Shown: piece after piece, positions 14,091 to 22,306 of the stretch | Layout of the letters: the number at the start of each line of letters is the position of its first letter | How positions within the stretch are numbered: the stretch's first letter is position 1 | From: a virus | DNA: 28,439 nt | IMG/VR virus record: IMGVR_UViG_3300031673_006058 | Coordinates: 1-28,439 of that record | Direction: 5' to 3' (one strand) | Made by a program: the position numbers and the translations under genes | Notes under the pieces: generated by a model | Database searches by the model: none | The model's input: the letters and a program-made list of their open reading frames with translations, nothing else | What the model was told of the DNA's origin: nothing

Positions 14091-14116
14091 AAAGTCCTAG
14101 TCCCAAGTCTACGCAA

Positions 14117-15241
14117 CTACAACAATGTCGCCACCGCTAGCTCCAAGGTTGGGTATTCAGCATGAGTGACAACCTTCTCCTCAAAGCCAGTGTAGCCTTG
14201 GAATTTGATGTCCTCACCCGATGGAGTGGTCCAAGTGGTCCATGACCCAGATCGACTGAGTACGCCAGTCTTCACACCGTACTCGAACACGGTGTACTCG
14301 TTGACGAAACCTTTGTGCGCCATGAGCACGCCTTCAAGATCCATCAAGACACCAGCCATGTTGTTCTTGAGTGTCTTGACGCGGATCTTTGATCCAATGG
14401 TGCGCTCGAGTGTTGTCTTAGCGTCCACCTCTTTGATGAGACCACACGGTGTTAGCTGCAGTCGTGCTGTTGCGAAGTATTTAGGCTTGCGACCACCCTT
14501 GGTCTCTCGCGTACTCCCGTAGGTGACACCAATCTTGGTGTACTCGTGGTTGGTATACAAGTAGCAAGCATGCGTCTTGGCGATGATCTCATTGATGAGT
14601 GTGATGCCGTCGCTCATCACCTTGGCGGAGCGCATACCGAACTTCTCAGCTTGCTCCATTGGTGACAGCTTGGAGTTCTCATCAACCATACCCACACCTG
14701 AAGTACCTCCGAGGGAGTCCCAGATGAGCAACACTTTGCGGTCACCACACTTGTCGCGAGCGAACTGCAAAGCACGGTACTGCTTGTCAAAGACCTCTTG
14801 CAGGCTTGTCGCCGTGAGTCGAATGATGCGTCCCGTGTCCACACCCAATGATTGCCAGTAGTCGTGCGCAATGCGTTCTTCTGTGTCGGTGACGATTACA
14901 ATGCCACCTTCCTTCTGAACCTCTGCTGCGACCTGTGCACAGAGTGTTGTTTTACCACTGTTCTCTGGTCCTGAGACTTCAACCTGCCTACCGAAGGGCA
15001 TCAGTGATGAGCCCATGGGGCGTCCACCCCGAAGCACGGCATCCACCACCATGCTTCGAGTGGAAACCCACCCAGGTATTTTCGACAACGTCTGAGTAGC
15101 GTCCAGGCGCATGGCAGATTCTTGACCAAATGCCTTGTTCAAGTCCCCCTGCAAATTAGTCAACATGCTGTCAACGTCACCCTTCTCGGATGGCGCTGCG
15201 GCTGATGCCTTTGCAGGTCTGCGTGATTTTTCTGTTGCCAT
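14117..15241 (-). CDS. UvsX/RecA-like recombinase
   Basis: A 374-aa RecA-fold recombinase. Walker A is GPENSGKTT (91-99), with TDTEERIA supplying the catalytic Glu region. Walker B is VLLIWDSLGG (D175). KTHACYLYTNHEYTKIG and STRETKGGRKPKYFATARLQ match the loop regions of phage recombinases. The N-terminus is basic and Ala-rich (TEKSRRPAKASAAAPSEKG). It would form filaments on ssDNA, loaded by the neighbouring UvsY-like protein onto SSB-coated DNA. An AGGGGA ribosome-binding site overlaps the SSB stop. Confidence 0.85.
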   Translation of the reverse strand: MATEKSRRPAKASAAAPSEKGDVDSMLTNLQGDLNKAFGQESAMRLDATQTLSKIPGWVSTRSMVVDAVLRGGRPMGSSLMPFGRQVEVSGPENSGKTTLCAQVAAEVQKEGGIVIVTDTEERIAHDYWQSLGVDTGRIIRLTATSLQEVFDKQYRALQFARDKCGDRKVLLIWDSLGGTSGVGMVDENSKLSPMEQAEKFGMRSAKVMSDGITLINEIIAKTHACYLYTNHEYTKIGVTYGSTRETKGGRKPKYFATARLQLTPCGLIKEVDAKTTLERTIGSKIRVKTLKNNMAGVLMDLEGVLMAHKGFVNEYTVFEYGVKTGVLSRSGSWTTWTTPSGEDIKFQGYTGFEEKVVTHAEYPTLELAVATLL

Positions 15242-15253
15242 ACGCCTAGTCCC

Positions 15254-16417
15254 CTATTTCAGTGATGCAGCCATCTCGGCTTCCAGTGCATCGCCCTCAG
15301 TTTGTGGTGCTGCTGGAGCTGCGACCTTGGCGGCTTTTCGTCTGCGCTTTGCTTTTGGCTTCGGAGCCTCGAGCTTCCCGCAAGCTACGCCGCACGCTTG
15401 GTAGAATGGGCAAGGGTCATAGTCCTGTCCATCATCAGCGCTCTTACCACCAACACACTGCACGTCTGTGGTGTCGAACGTGTCTGCGTCCTCGAAGCAC
15501 TCTGGTGGTTCCTCCTCCCCCACACCATCATCATCATCATCATCACCATCAGTTTGATCATCGACCTCAATGGCAGGCTCAGGTGCAGCCTTTACAGCTG
15601 GAGGTGCTGCGGCTGCAGGTGGAAGTGCTGCGGCTGCAGGTGGTGGTGCCGATGCGGCTGGTGGCAGTGCTGCGCCTGCGACAGGCTGGCCAGTTAGCGC
15701 AGACTGGAACTCCTCAGGCGTCTTGAGCTTCGCAAAATTGTCAAGATCTGCCAAACGCAGTGTGCCGATGATTTTGACAGGCTTCGCTGGAGGCTTGACC
15801 ATCGCATCATACTTGGTGCCCATGTCCTTGCCGCTCTTGGTGATCAGGACATCATATCCGTCTACCATGTCGGTGAGGTCCATTTGAAGCTCGCTGAACA
15901 TCTTGAGCAGCTTCTCGTAGATCATGGGTCCGAAGTTGAAGACCTGAATCTTCGTGTCACCTACAGAGAATGGACACTGCGTACTCTTGTCCTTCTGGCG
16001 TGTCTTCCAATTGTCAACATCAGCCTGCACAAAGACGGGGTCCTCGTTGTCGATGATGTTGGTGTAGTAGCGTGGCTTCGCGCGGATCTTCTCAGCGATT
16101 TCCTCATCGGCTGGGTCATCCGTTGCCCGAAGGTTTGCGACGTGGTTACAGATTGGGCACTCGCCCGTGCTGCCGACAACGTTGGGCGTCTTCACAGGAC
16201 AGACAAAAGTCATCTGCGTTGCACCTTTGCCCACGTTCCAGTGCATCCACACTTCACGCTCGAACTCCTCACCTCCATCAGACCACGGAGGCATGAGGCG
16301 AATATTGCTGGTCCCATCGTCTGGTGACCAGAAATTGTATCCACCCGTACCGCGTGCAGCTGCAGCGCGTTGGGCTTCCTCGTTCTTCTCTTTGTATTTA
16401 CCTAGATTAACTCCCAT
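15254..16417 (-). CDS. gp32-like single-stranded DNA-binding protein with long low-complexity tail
   Basis: A 387-aa protein. The N-terminus (NLGKYKEKNEEAQR) corresponds to the basic self-association arm of gp32-type SSBs. The OB core starts near YNFWSPDDGTSNIRLMPPW. H59, C73, C87 and C90 (MHWN, FVCPV, ECPICN) are spaced almost like the H64-C77-C87-C90 zinc site of T4 gp32. Residues about 245-290 are Pro/Ala repeats encoded by near-identical TGCTGCGGCTGCAGGTGG units. Next come an acidic run (DDQTDGDDDDDDGVGEEE), a second Cys cluster (DPCPFYQACGVACG) and a basic KRRRKAAKVAAP segment. A strong AGGAGAAAG precedes the ATG. Confidence 0.82.
   Translation of the reverse strand: MGVNLGKYKEKNEEAQRAAAARGTGGYNFWSPDDGTSNIRLMPPWSDGGEEFEREVWMHWNVGKGATQMTFVCPVKTPNVVGSTGECPICNHVANLRATDDPADEEIAEKIRAKPRYYTNIIDNEDPVFVQADVDNWKTRQKDKSTQCPFSVGDTKIQVFNFGPMIYEKLLKMFSELQMDLTDMVDGYDVLITKSGKDMGTKYDAMVKPPAKPVKIIGTLRLADLDNFAKLKTPEEFQSALTGQPVAGAALPPAASAPPPAAAALPPAAAAPPAVKAAPEPAIEVDDQTDGDDDDDDGVGEEEPPECFEDADTFDTTDVQCVGGKSADDGQDYDPCPFYQACGVACGKLEAPKPKAKRRRKAAKVAAPAAPQTEGDALEAEMAASLK
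15528..15680 (-). repeat. short in-frame repeats in the SSB linker
   Basis: A GAT trinucleotide run (about 15531-15549) encodes poly-Asp. Two near-identical 18-base copies of TGCTGCGGCTGCAGGTGG (on the plus strand, about 15608-15650) encode the Pro/Ala linker. They are in frame and look like slippage-prone linker DNA rather than regulatory sites. Confidence 0.7.
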
Positions 16418-16432
16418 TTTCTTTCTCCTGTG

Positions 16433-17008
16433 CTAGACCGAACGCGATCTACGCCTTTGTTTTGGCTTTTCGCCGTTATTATTCACAGCAGCCTCTTCTT
16501 TCGCTGCCTTGTTCTCACGAATGATTGTGTGCACGGACTCCTGTTGTGCTTCCATAGCACGAGTAGGTGCGTTGGTGGTCCTATGACCAAGCCCTAACTG
16601 AACTAGCATGTCCTTGCGCTGAGCGATAGCTGCTGATGCTGCGCTGAGCTGATCTGCCAGAAGCCTGGCATCGAACATCTCGTGCTTCTTCGCGGTGTAT
16701 CGCTTGTCGGTGATGACCTCGCTCTCGACCATCTTCTCGGTGTACTTGAACTTTGGGTTGGCGGCTTTCATACCCTCCGCTTCGGTACGCTTCTCATGGT
16801 CGATGGCAGCGTAGATCTGCTCCAAGGCAAACTTGTTACGCTCATAAGAAGATTTCGCGTTGGCTGCAAGGAATGCGTAGAAAGCATACTTCTCAGCCTG
16901 TGTGGAAAACTCCTCATCAAGGTTGGTGCGGTCGATGGAAACGTCTGTGTTGAACGAGTTATCGTAATGCACACCATCAATTGAAATGTCTATTTTGGGT
17001 AGGTTCAT
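16433..17008 (-). CDS. UvsY-like recombination mediator (putative)
   Basis: A 191-aa protein from the ATG at 17008, which overlaps the previous TGA (ATGA); the frame upstream to 17080 is not used. The helical core fits UvsY-like mediators of phages: EKYAFYAFLAANAKSSYERN, KYTEKMVESEVITDKRY, then a long helix ending in IAQRKDMLVQLGLGHR. The C-terminus is basic (KPKQRRRSRSV). UvsY loads UvsX onto gp32-covered ssDNA, and this gene lies directly before SSB and UvsX, which supports the role. Sequence similarity is by pattern only. Confidence 0.6.
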   Translation of the reverse strand: MNLPKIDISIDGVHYDNSFNTDVSIDRTNLDEEFSTQAEKYAFYAFLAANAKSSYERNKFALEQIYAAIDHEKRTEAEGMKAANPKFKYTEKMVESEVITDKRYTAKKHEMFDARLLADQLSAASAAIAQRKDMLVQLGLGHRTTNAPTRAMEAQQESVHTIIRENKAAKEEAAVNNNGEKPKQRRRSRSV

Positions 17009-17289
17009 CGTGTGTCTGCCTTCTTGTGGTCCAAATACAGTTGGTTGGATTTGGAGTATGCTTTCTCGCCTAGCTCCCACGCAACGTCCGCCATGTTGAT
17101 GAGCTTGTCGGCGTTGTGGATGTAGCGCTCGAGCTGCATAGGATCAATATCACCTGCGTCTGACAGTCGCTTGAGCGTTGAGTTTAGTTGAGCAGTTGCG
17201 ATGGCGAGAAGTCCTCCGACCATGTCCTTTGCACCTTCGGAAATCGCTTGCTCATGTTGTGCGGTATTTACTTTAGGCTCGTCCATCAT
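17005..17289 (-). CDS. small helical hypothetical protein (94 aa)
   Basis: Begins MMDEPKVNTAQHEQAISEGA. The ATG at 17289 (or the next codon at 17286) overlaps the polymerase stop. Almost entirely helical, with a repeating LNSTLKRLSDAGDIDPMQLE segment and a C-terminal LYLDHKKADTR. Not recognised. Placement between polymerase and the UvsY-like protein suggests an accessory replication or recombination factor. Confidence 0.65.
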   Translation of the reverse strand: MMDEPKVNTAQHEQAISEGAKDMVGGLLAIATAQLNSTLKRLSDAGDIDPMQLERYIHNADKLINMADVAWELGEKAYSKSNQLYLDHKKADTR

Positions 17290-19610
17290 GCAGCCGCTCT
17301 CAATCCATGCTTTGCCGACCATTCGCGCTTCGAGTACTCGATGTCCACTTTGATTGGTATGGAGAATTGCGGGAAGTCCTCCATCACGTCCTTCACCAGT
17401 TGAAGCAAATGAAACTCGTCACGATGCCAGTAAAATTGGATCTCATCGTGCACGTAGTTGACCATCTTAGTCTTCGCGTTGTGGTCCTTGAGTAGCTTCT
17501 TCACACGCACAACTGCGTGCTTGAATACGTCTGCAGCAGTGCCCTGGATGAGGTAGTTTACTCCTTGACGACCTGCGCGCTCACGTTGCCAGTCCTGGCC
17601 ATTCATTGCGATAGGCAATCGTCGGAATCGTCCGAAGCTGTTGATAAGGTATCCGTCTCTACCAAGCATCAGGATGGTCTCGTCGATCCACTTCTTAACT
17701 CCTGGATACTTCTGGAAGTACCGTTGGATGTACAGCTCACACTCCTGCACAGTGACGATGCGTGCAGGGGTTGATACTTGTCGTTGGATGGTTGGAGCTT
17801 CCGCTCCATAGATGATTCCGAAATTGACGCGCTTGGCGATGTTCCTGAACCACTTGTATTCCTTGTACTGTGGGTGATTTTCGTCACCATAGACAACCAT
17901 GAACTCGTCAAGGGAAATACCCATGACTGCTTCCGCGCACGTGATGCTGTGGACATCTTTCTCCACGCCTATGCGCGGGTACGCCGCAAGCAACGTTGGG
18001 TCCTGACTCCAGTGTGCGGTGAGCCGAAGCTCTACCTGCGAGTAGTCAAAGAACATGAAAACCCACTCGTCGTTGACCTTCTTAACGTTCTCGAAGCCAA
18101 TCTCTTCTGGCAGCGTGAATGCTGTACGGATTGTGAGGTCTTGTCCTGGGATGTTCTGGACGTTCGGGTCTCGTGACGACATCCTGCCTGTGGAAACGTT
18201 GGCATTGAAAGTTGAGTGCAGGTAGTGCCGGTGGTCCACCATGTCGATGATTTTGAGCACGTAGGTGTTGAGCAGTTTCTGTGCTTGCCTGTACTCCACC
18301 ACCTTGCTGGCGAATGGGTACTGCGCTGCGAGGTACTCCAGGGTGTCACCATCGCATGAGAATTTGATCTTCTTCTGTAGTTCCTCTGCGTCTTCGTCAC
18401 GACCCTCTTTGATAGCCTGTGCCATCTCACGCTTGGCCTTCTTACCTGCCTTGGTGAGCTTCGAGAGCCTGCATCCTGATTTCTGTAGTGCCTCGATGAG
18501 CTGCTGGTTGGAGCCTAGATTGAACTCGTAGCCGACCTCCTTGTAAACCTCATCCTGAGCAACCTTGACCATCTTGCGAAACAACGGAACCTGGCGCTTC
18601 AGGTAGGGAATGTCGCACTTGACGCCGTGACTCTCCACCTCGAACAGACTGTCTGCAAGATGCATCTCGTTGACATAGAGGCTTTGCAGTGGAGGCGATT
18701 TCACCAATCGACTCACTTGCTCGTTGTGAATCTCGTAAGTGTAGTGTACGTCGGCACACGCATATGGCGTCATGATGTCGAGCGGGACGTTGTCGTAGGT
18801 GATGTCGTCCTTCTTGTTCTTGGCGTACTTGTGATTACTGAGCTTCTCCTTGAGGAAAGATTTCAGCTTGGCTGTGACCTGCGCCTTCTTGAGGCCACTG
18901 AATTTGAGGAATGGATACTCCTTGTGAAACTCCACTTCCAACTCTGCTCGCTCCGAGCCAAGTGTGTCGATGAGCAGATCAGAGAATGCCTTGCGCCTAC
19001 GCTTCGACTCAGCAACACGCCACTCCGTGAGTGTGGTCTCCCACTTTGACGCCGCAGGACCGAAGTACACAGGCTTCTCTGCAACCTTCTTGAGCGCCTT
19101 CTCGGAGTTCTCGTCTAGGAGGTGAAACATGACCACACCATCGTGAATAACTGGTGCTACCTCGATGCCAGCTTTGCGCAAGAAGTGAAGATCGAACTTG
19201 GCATTCCAGAAAATCTTGGCGACATCCGCACGACCAAGATAGTCGGCTAGTGGCTTTTGTATGTCACTGAGGAGCAGCTGTTGCTCCATGGTCGTGTGAG
19301 CTATAGGCAGGTAGTAATTGTGGGCAGGCCCCCAACCGAATACTAGACCGCATGCGTGTGCGCAGACCCAGTCAAGACCGCTGGTCTCAGTATCGACTGC
19401 AACACGCTTCTGCTTGATGAGCTTGTCATAGAACGCATGGAACTGGTCCATGGTCTGCACGCAGTAGTACTTCCCGCCGCGAACACCATCGTAGTATGGT
19501 GCAACCTTCTGTGCCACGGATGACGTGAGCACTGGGTGTTCAACCATCGTCACAGAAGACGTGAGCAGACGCTTCTGTGCAGGTGTTGCTATGTTGGGAA
19601 GCGCACCCAC
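17286..19610 (-). CDS. DNA polymerase, family A with 3'-5' exonuclease
   Basis: A 774-aa replicative polymerase. Exonuclease domain: Exo I VAVDTETSGLDW (D73, E75), Exo II FWNAKFDLHFL (D140), Exo III YACADVHYTYE (Y283, D287). Polymerase domain: STGRMSSRDPNVQNIP (473-488), motif A FDYSQVELRL (D522), motif B RNIAKRVNFGIIYG (589-602) and motif C YVHDEIQF (D722). There is no 5' nuclease domain. Motif O-helix residues are intact, so it should be active with proofreading. The start is a GTG that shares one base with the preceding TAG. The N-terminus ALPNIATPAQKRLL is an extension before the exonuclease and resembles those of RuvC and the HTH protein. Confidence 0.92.
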   Translation of the reverse strand: MGALPNIATPAQKRLLTSSVTMVEHPVLTSSVAQKVAPYYDGVRGGKYYCVQTMDQFHAFYDKLIKQKRVAVDTETSGLDWVCAHACGLVFGWGPAHNYYLPIAHTTMEQQLLLSDIQKPLADYLGRADVAKIFWNAKFDLHFLRKAGIEVAPVIHDGVVMFHLLDENSEKALKKVAEKPVYFGPAASKWETTLTEWRVAESKRRRKAFSDLLIDTLGSERAELEVEFHKEYPFLKFSGLKKAQVTAKLKSFLKEKLSNHKYAKNKKDDITYDNVPLDIMTPYACADVHYTYEIHNEQVSRLVKSPPLQSLYVNEMHLADSLFEVESHGVKCDIPYLKRQVPLFRKMVKVAQDEVYKEVGYEFNLGSNQQLIEALQKSGCRLSKLTKAGKKAKREMAQAIKEGRDEDAEELQKKIKFSCDGDTLEYLAAQYPFASKVVEYRQAQKLLNTYVLKIIDMVDHRHYLHSTFNANVSTGRMSSRDPNVQNIPGQDLTIRTAFTLPEEIGFENVKKVNDEWVFMFFDYSQVELRLTAHWSQDPTLLAAYPRIGVEKDVHSITCAEAVMGISLDEFMVVYGDENHPQYKEYKWFRNIAKRVNFGIIYGAEAPTIQRQVSTPARIVTVQECELYIQRYFQKYPGVKKWIDETILMLGRDGYLINSFGRFRRLPIAMNGQDWQRERAGRQGVNYLIQGTAADVFKHAVVRVKKLLKDHNAKTKMVNYVHDEIQFYWHRDEFHLLQLVKDVMEDFPQFSIPIKVDIEYSKREWSAKHGLRAAA

Positions 19611-19915
19611 TACTTAGCTTTTTTTGGTGTCCGTATGTTCCACGTCTGCTGGGCGCGCGGCTGAGCGGTGCCACCCATCTTCGCAGCCAAGCCATCGGCG
19701 TTAGAGCGTGACTCCTTGATTGTGTGGTCATAGGAGCGTTTCTCCAAAGCAGCGCGTTGGGTCTCTGGATTGTTCATGCGCCCAACCCAGGGTCCACTCA
19801 TTATTCGTTCCGCTGTCTGTCCGCACTCGTCGTGGACAACTTGGAACTCGTCTGAGCGCACAAGCATCTCAAATTTTACGTCGCAGGTTTCGCAAATGAA
19901 GTCGTGGAGAATCAC
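19610..19915 (-). CDS. FmdB-like zinc-ribbon protein
   Basis: From a GTG at 19915 the protein starts MILHDFICETCDVKFEMLVR, matching the FmdB pattern (xxYxCxxCxxxFE). GGGA lies 6 bases upstream. A TTG at 19990 in the same frame is the only alternative and would add 25 residues with no family match. The second knuckle is incomplete: DECGQTAERI has one Cys, with H28 as possible substitute ligand. The tail is basic (TWNIRTPKKAK). FmdB-like small proteins are common in phages; their role is unsettled. The 80 bases between 19915 and the upstream gene hold nothing else I can see. Confidence 0.6.
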   Translation of the reverse strand: MILHDFICETCDVKFEMLVRSDEFQVVHDECGQTAERIMSGPWVGRMNNPETQRAALEKRSYDHTIKESRSNADGLAAKMGGTAQPRAQQTWNIRTPKKAK

Positions 19916-19994
19916 AATAAGTCCCAATCTTTGTGCACCGAAGGAAGGTCTTCGGTTTGGCAAACTATCAATACTGAAGATCGTCGTCAATGTA

Positions 19995-20831
19995 TCAGTA
20001 GCCCATGACAGCCTCCTTTTTACGCTGCTTCATTAGCTCCTTGAGACGAGATCTGTATTTGGTCCCAGCAGCCTCTCGGCGATCCAATGCTTTGAGAATT
20101 TCCAAGCTCTCCAGGCGCGATTGACAGCGTGCGATGACGAGCTTCTTTCGGTATTTCTCTGCAAGGTAGACTTTGTACGCTTCCCGATGAGGTGCCAGGT
20201 GGGGTGCAAGCTTCTTGAGGCGTTTCTTGTACTTCTTAGCAAACGCACGCTTGACCTGCAGCTCCGAAGGCATGTCCTCTGTATCGAGCATGGTGATGCC
20301 ACTGAACTCTTTGAAAGGCTCGCGCCACAGGAACCATGCGTACTCTGTGGCGTCCGTCTTGCCATCAGCAGTAAAGGTTGGTCTTCGTGGGGTGATGAGT
20401 GTGTGGGGTGGGTATGCTCTCAACCACTTAGCTCTTTTCCGAGATCCTAGAAAGTTCAATCGAAGCAGCATGGCCACGATGGAGCGTTCACTCTTGCGCC
20501 ACTTGAGCGCCTGCTGGATGAACTCCCACGCCACTGTGTACGGTGGATTTGTGATGATGAGGTCATACGCAGGGTCTGGCTCCGCCAACAGGAAGTCCAC
20601 AGGAGGGTCGTCCTGCAGATCGGTACCAATGACCGAAGCCCAGGGGAACTTGTCTGCGATGATGCGAGAGATGGCACCAGCACCACACGCAGGCTCGAGA
20701 ATGCGAAAGTCCTGCACGGAGTCGTCTTGGAAGTACTCGTGAAGGTGTGGCACGAGGGTCTCCGTGAGCCACTTTGGGGTCTCGTAGAAGTCGTGCTCGT
20801 TGCGTTCTCTGCCTCTGTTGGTGGCGCTCAT
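19995..20831 (-). CDS. DNA adenine/N4-cytosine methyltransferase-like protein
   Basis: A 278-aa class I SAM methyltransferase. DFYETPKWLTETL (14-26) precedes motif I LEPACGAGAIS (45-55). GTDL is the acidic end of strand 2, and IITNPPYTVAWEF (92-104) is the NPPY catalytic motif of amino-methyltransferases. The last 80 residues are a long basic helical tail. It could modify phage DNA to evade host restriction; the target sequence cannot be read from the protein. No restriction partner lies nearby. The start overlaps the helicase stop (ATGA). Confidence 0.82.
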   Translation of the reverse strand: MSATNRGRERNEHDFYETPKWLTETLVPHLHEYFQDDSVQDFRILEPACGAGAISRIIADKFPWASVIGTDLQDDPPVDFLLAEPDPAYDLIITNPPYTVAWEFIQQALKWRKSERSIVAMLLRLNFLGSRKRAKWLRAYPPHTLITPRRPTFTADGKTDATEYAWFLWREPFKEFSGITMLDTEDMPSELQVKRAFAKKYKKRLKKLAPHLAPHREAYKVYLAEKYRKKLVIARCQSRLESLEILKALDRREAAGTKYRSRLKELMKQRKKEAVMGY

Positions 20832-22306
20832 GTCGTCTTCGCTGCCCTGCGTTGCTTTCTGACTGTGACGGGTGTGGCTGTAGCAGCCACAGTAGCTGCT
20901 GTTGCTGCTGGGGGCGCGGCTGCTTGCGCTGGCAGACCTGCAGCTGCTGCCACAGTAGCTGCGGAGGGTAGGTGGCTGATGTCCTCACCACACTCTGGAG
21001 GGACACCCTTCAGCTGGGTGTAAAGCACCATCTTCTCGAAAGCGCTGAAGATGCGCGTTTGGCACTTTGCTGGGCCATTGCGGTTTTTAGCCAAGTACAG
21101 TCTCAGCAGACTTCTCTGACGCTCCTCAGGCGTTGCTGCCAAGGCAACAATCACGTCGGCAATCTGGGCTTTCTTGAGTGAATCTGAAATATGCTCAACA
21201 TCCACAATCTCAGCACCGAGACCAGGACGGTTGACTTGGGTTGCTGTCCACAGGGGGCAATTATTCTCGCCTGCGATGCCTCGAAGGTCACGGAAGATGG
21301 CACCCAAGTCGGCATACTCGTTGTCGTACTTCGTGAGTGGCTTCAGAAGATCCCCGTAGTCAACGATGATCACGTCTGGGTACCAGTCGAAGCTCTCGAG
21401 CTGCTTGAGGTGGCTCTTGATTGTGTTGGTGCTGGCTGACCCTGTTGGGTAGTCCTTGATCACGAGCTTCCCGTCGTAACGTCCCATTTTGGCCATCTTC
21501 TTGCGGAAGATATGACTGGAGGATTTCAGGTCCTGGAAAGGGATCTGTGTCATCGCTGCGTCGTAGCGCGCACCAACTTCCCGCTCATTCAGCTCGAGCG
21601 TGTAGTGTGCAACCCTGTACCCAAGTGTCATCGCGTGCCTGCCTACTTGAGGGAGTGCGATTGACTTACCACCACCGGTACCGCCCATGAAGATACCGAG
21701 CTGCCCATCCTTGAGTCCGCCGCCGAGCCAGGTGTCTACAATTGGGATGCCACAACCTCCGCGTGCTTCCTTGTCGTCACCAACTCGTCGGAGTCGATCA
21801 CGCTCAGCTGCGTCTGCGTACCAGTGTGTTCCAACGTCTAGGTAGTTGGTTCCGACCTGTGATGCGTTGACCACTTGGTCGATGATCTCGTCCCAATCCT
21901 GGTCATCAGCTGTGTCCATGCGTGGAGCACACTCTAGGAAGGCTCTGCGACCTGCCTGCCTTCGGCAGAAGCGAACGATCTCGTTGACGACATAGTGCTG
22001 TGAGTTGACACGGTCGCCAAGTTGGTTGAAGACAGCTGAGTAGTCCTGGATCTGGTTAGGCTTGATACGTCCCGCGCGTGTGGCTTTCTTCAGTTCGTTG
22101 GAAATAACAGGGTGCGGGGTCGGCTGGTCTTGGTTCTGTAGGTAATGGTTGCGGATTGTTTGGAAGAACCAGATGAGGACCTGGTCCTCGAAATACTCGT
22201 CCTTGATGATCTCCACTGCGGTGAGCAGGAAATCGTAACGCTGAACGCACAGACTCAGAATGCCGATCTGGAACTGTCTGTCGAATGGAAATTTGGCCTG
22301 TGACAT
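20828..22306 (-). CDS. DnaB-like replicative helicase
   Basis: A 492-aa helicase. The N-terminal domain (FDRQFQIGILSLCVQRYDFL, then KDEYFEDQVLIWFF) fits phage DnaB-like proteins. Walker A is GGTGGGKS (208-215). LELNEREVGARYDA, Walker B VIIVDYGDLL (D316), ATQVNRPG and DSLKKAQIADVIVAL follow. The last 60 residues are an Ala/Pro-rich tail ending RKQRRAAKTT, encoded by GCTGCx-rich DNA. It would unwind DNA at the fork with the family A polymerase. I see no separate primase or helicase loader in the window. Confidence 0.85.
   Translation of the reverse strand: MSQAKFPFDRQFQIGILSLCVQRYDFLLTAVEIIKDEYFEDQVLIWFFQTIRNHYLQNQDQPTPHPVISNELKKATRAGRIKPNQIQDYSAVFNQLGDRVNSQHYVVNEIVRFCRRQAGRRAFLECAPRMDTADDQDWDEIIDQVVNASQVGTNYLDVGTHWYADAAERDRLRRVGDDKEARGGCGIPIVDTWLGGGLKDGQLGIFMGGTGGGKSIALPQVGRHAMTLGYRVAHYTLELNEREVGARYDAAMTQIPFQDLKSSSHIFRKKMAKMGRYDGKLVIKDYPTGSASTNTIKSHLKQLESFDWYPDVIIVDYGDLLKPLTKYDNEYADLGAIFRDLRGIAGENNCPLWTATQVNRPGLGAEIVDVEHISDSLKKAQIADVIVALAATPEERQRSLLRLYLAKNRNGPAKCQTRIFSAFEKMVLYTQLKGVPPECGEDISHLPSAATVAAAAGLPAQAAAPPAATAATVAATATPVTVRKQRRAAKTT

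Noticed and set aside
15385-15726. Plus-strand and alternate frames with poly-His and Leu/Val repeats
   Set aside because: Shadows of the repetitive GAT and GCTGC DNA that encodes the SSB linker.
16479-16487. Exact DnaA box TTATTCACA
   Set aside because: Isolated and inside the coding sequence of the UvsY-like gene; about one chance match is expected in a window this long.
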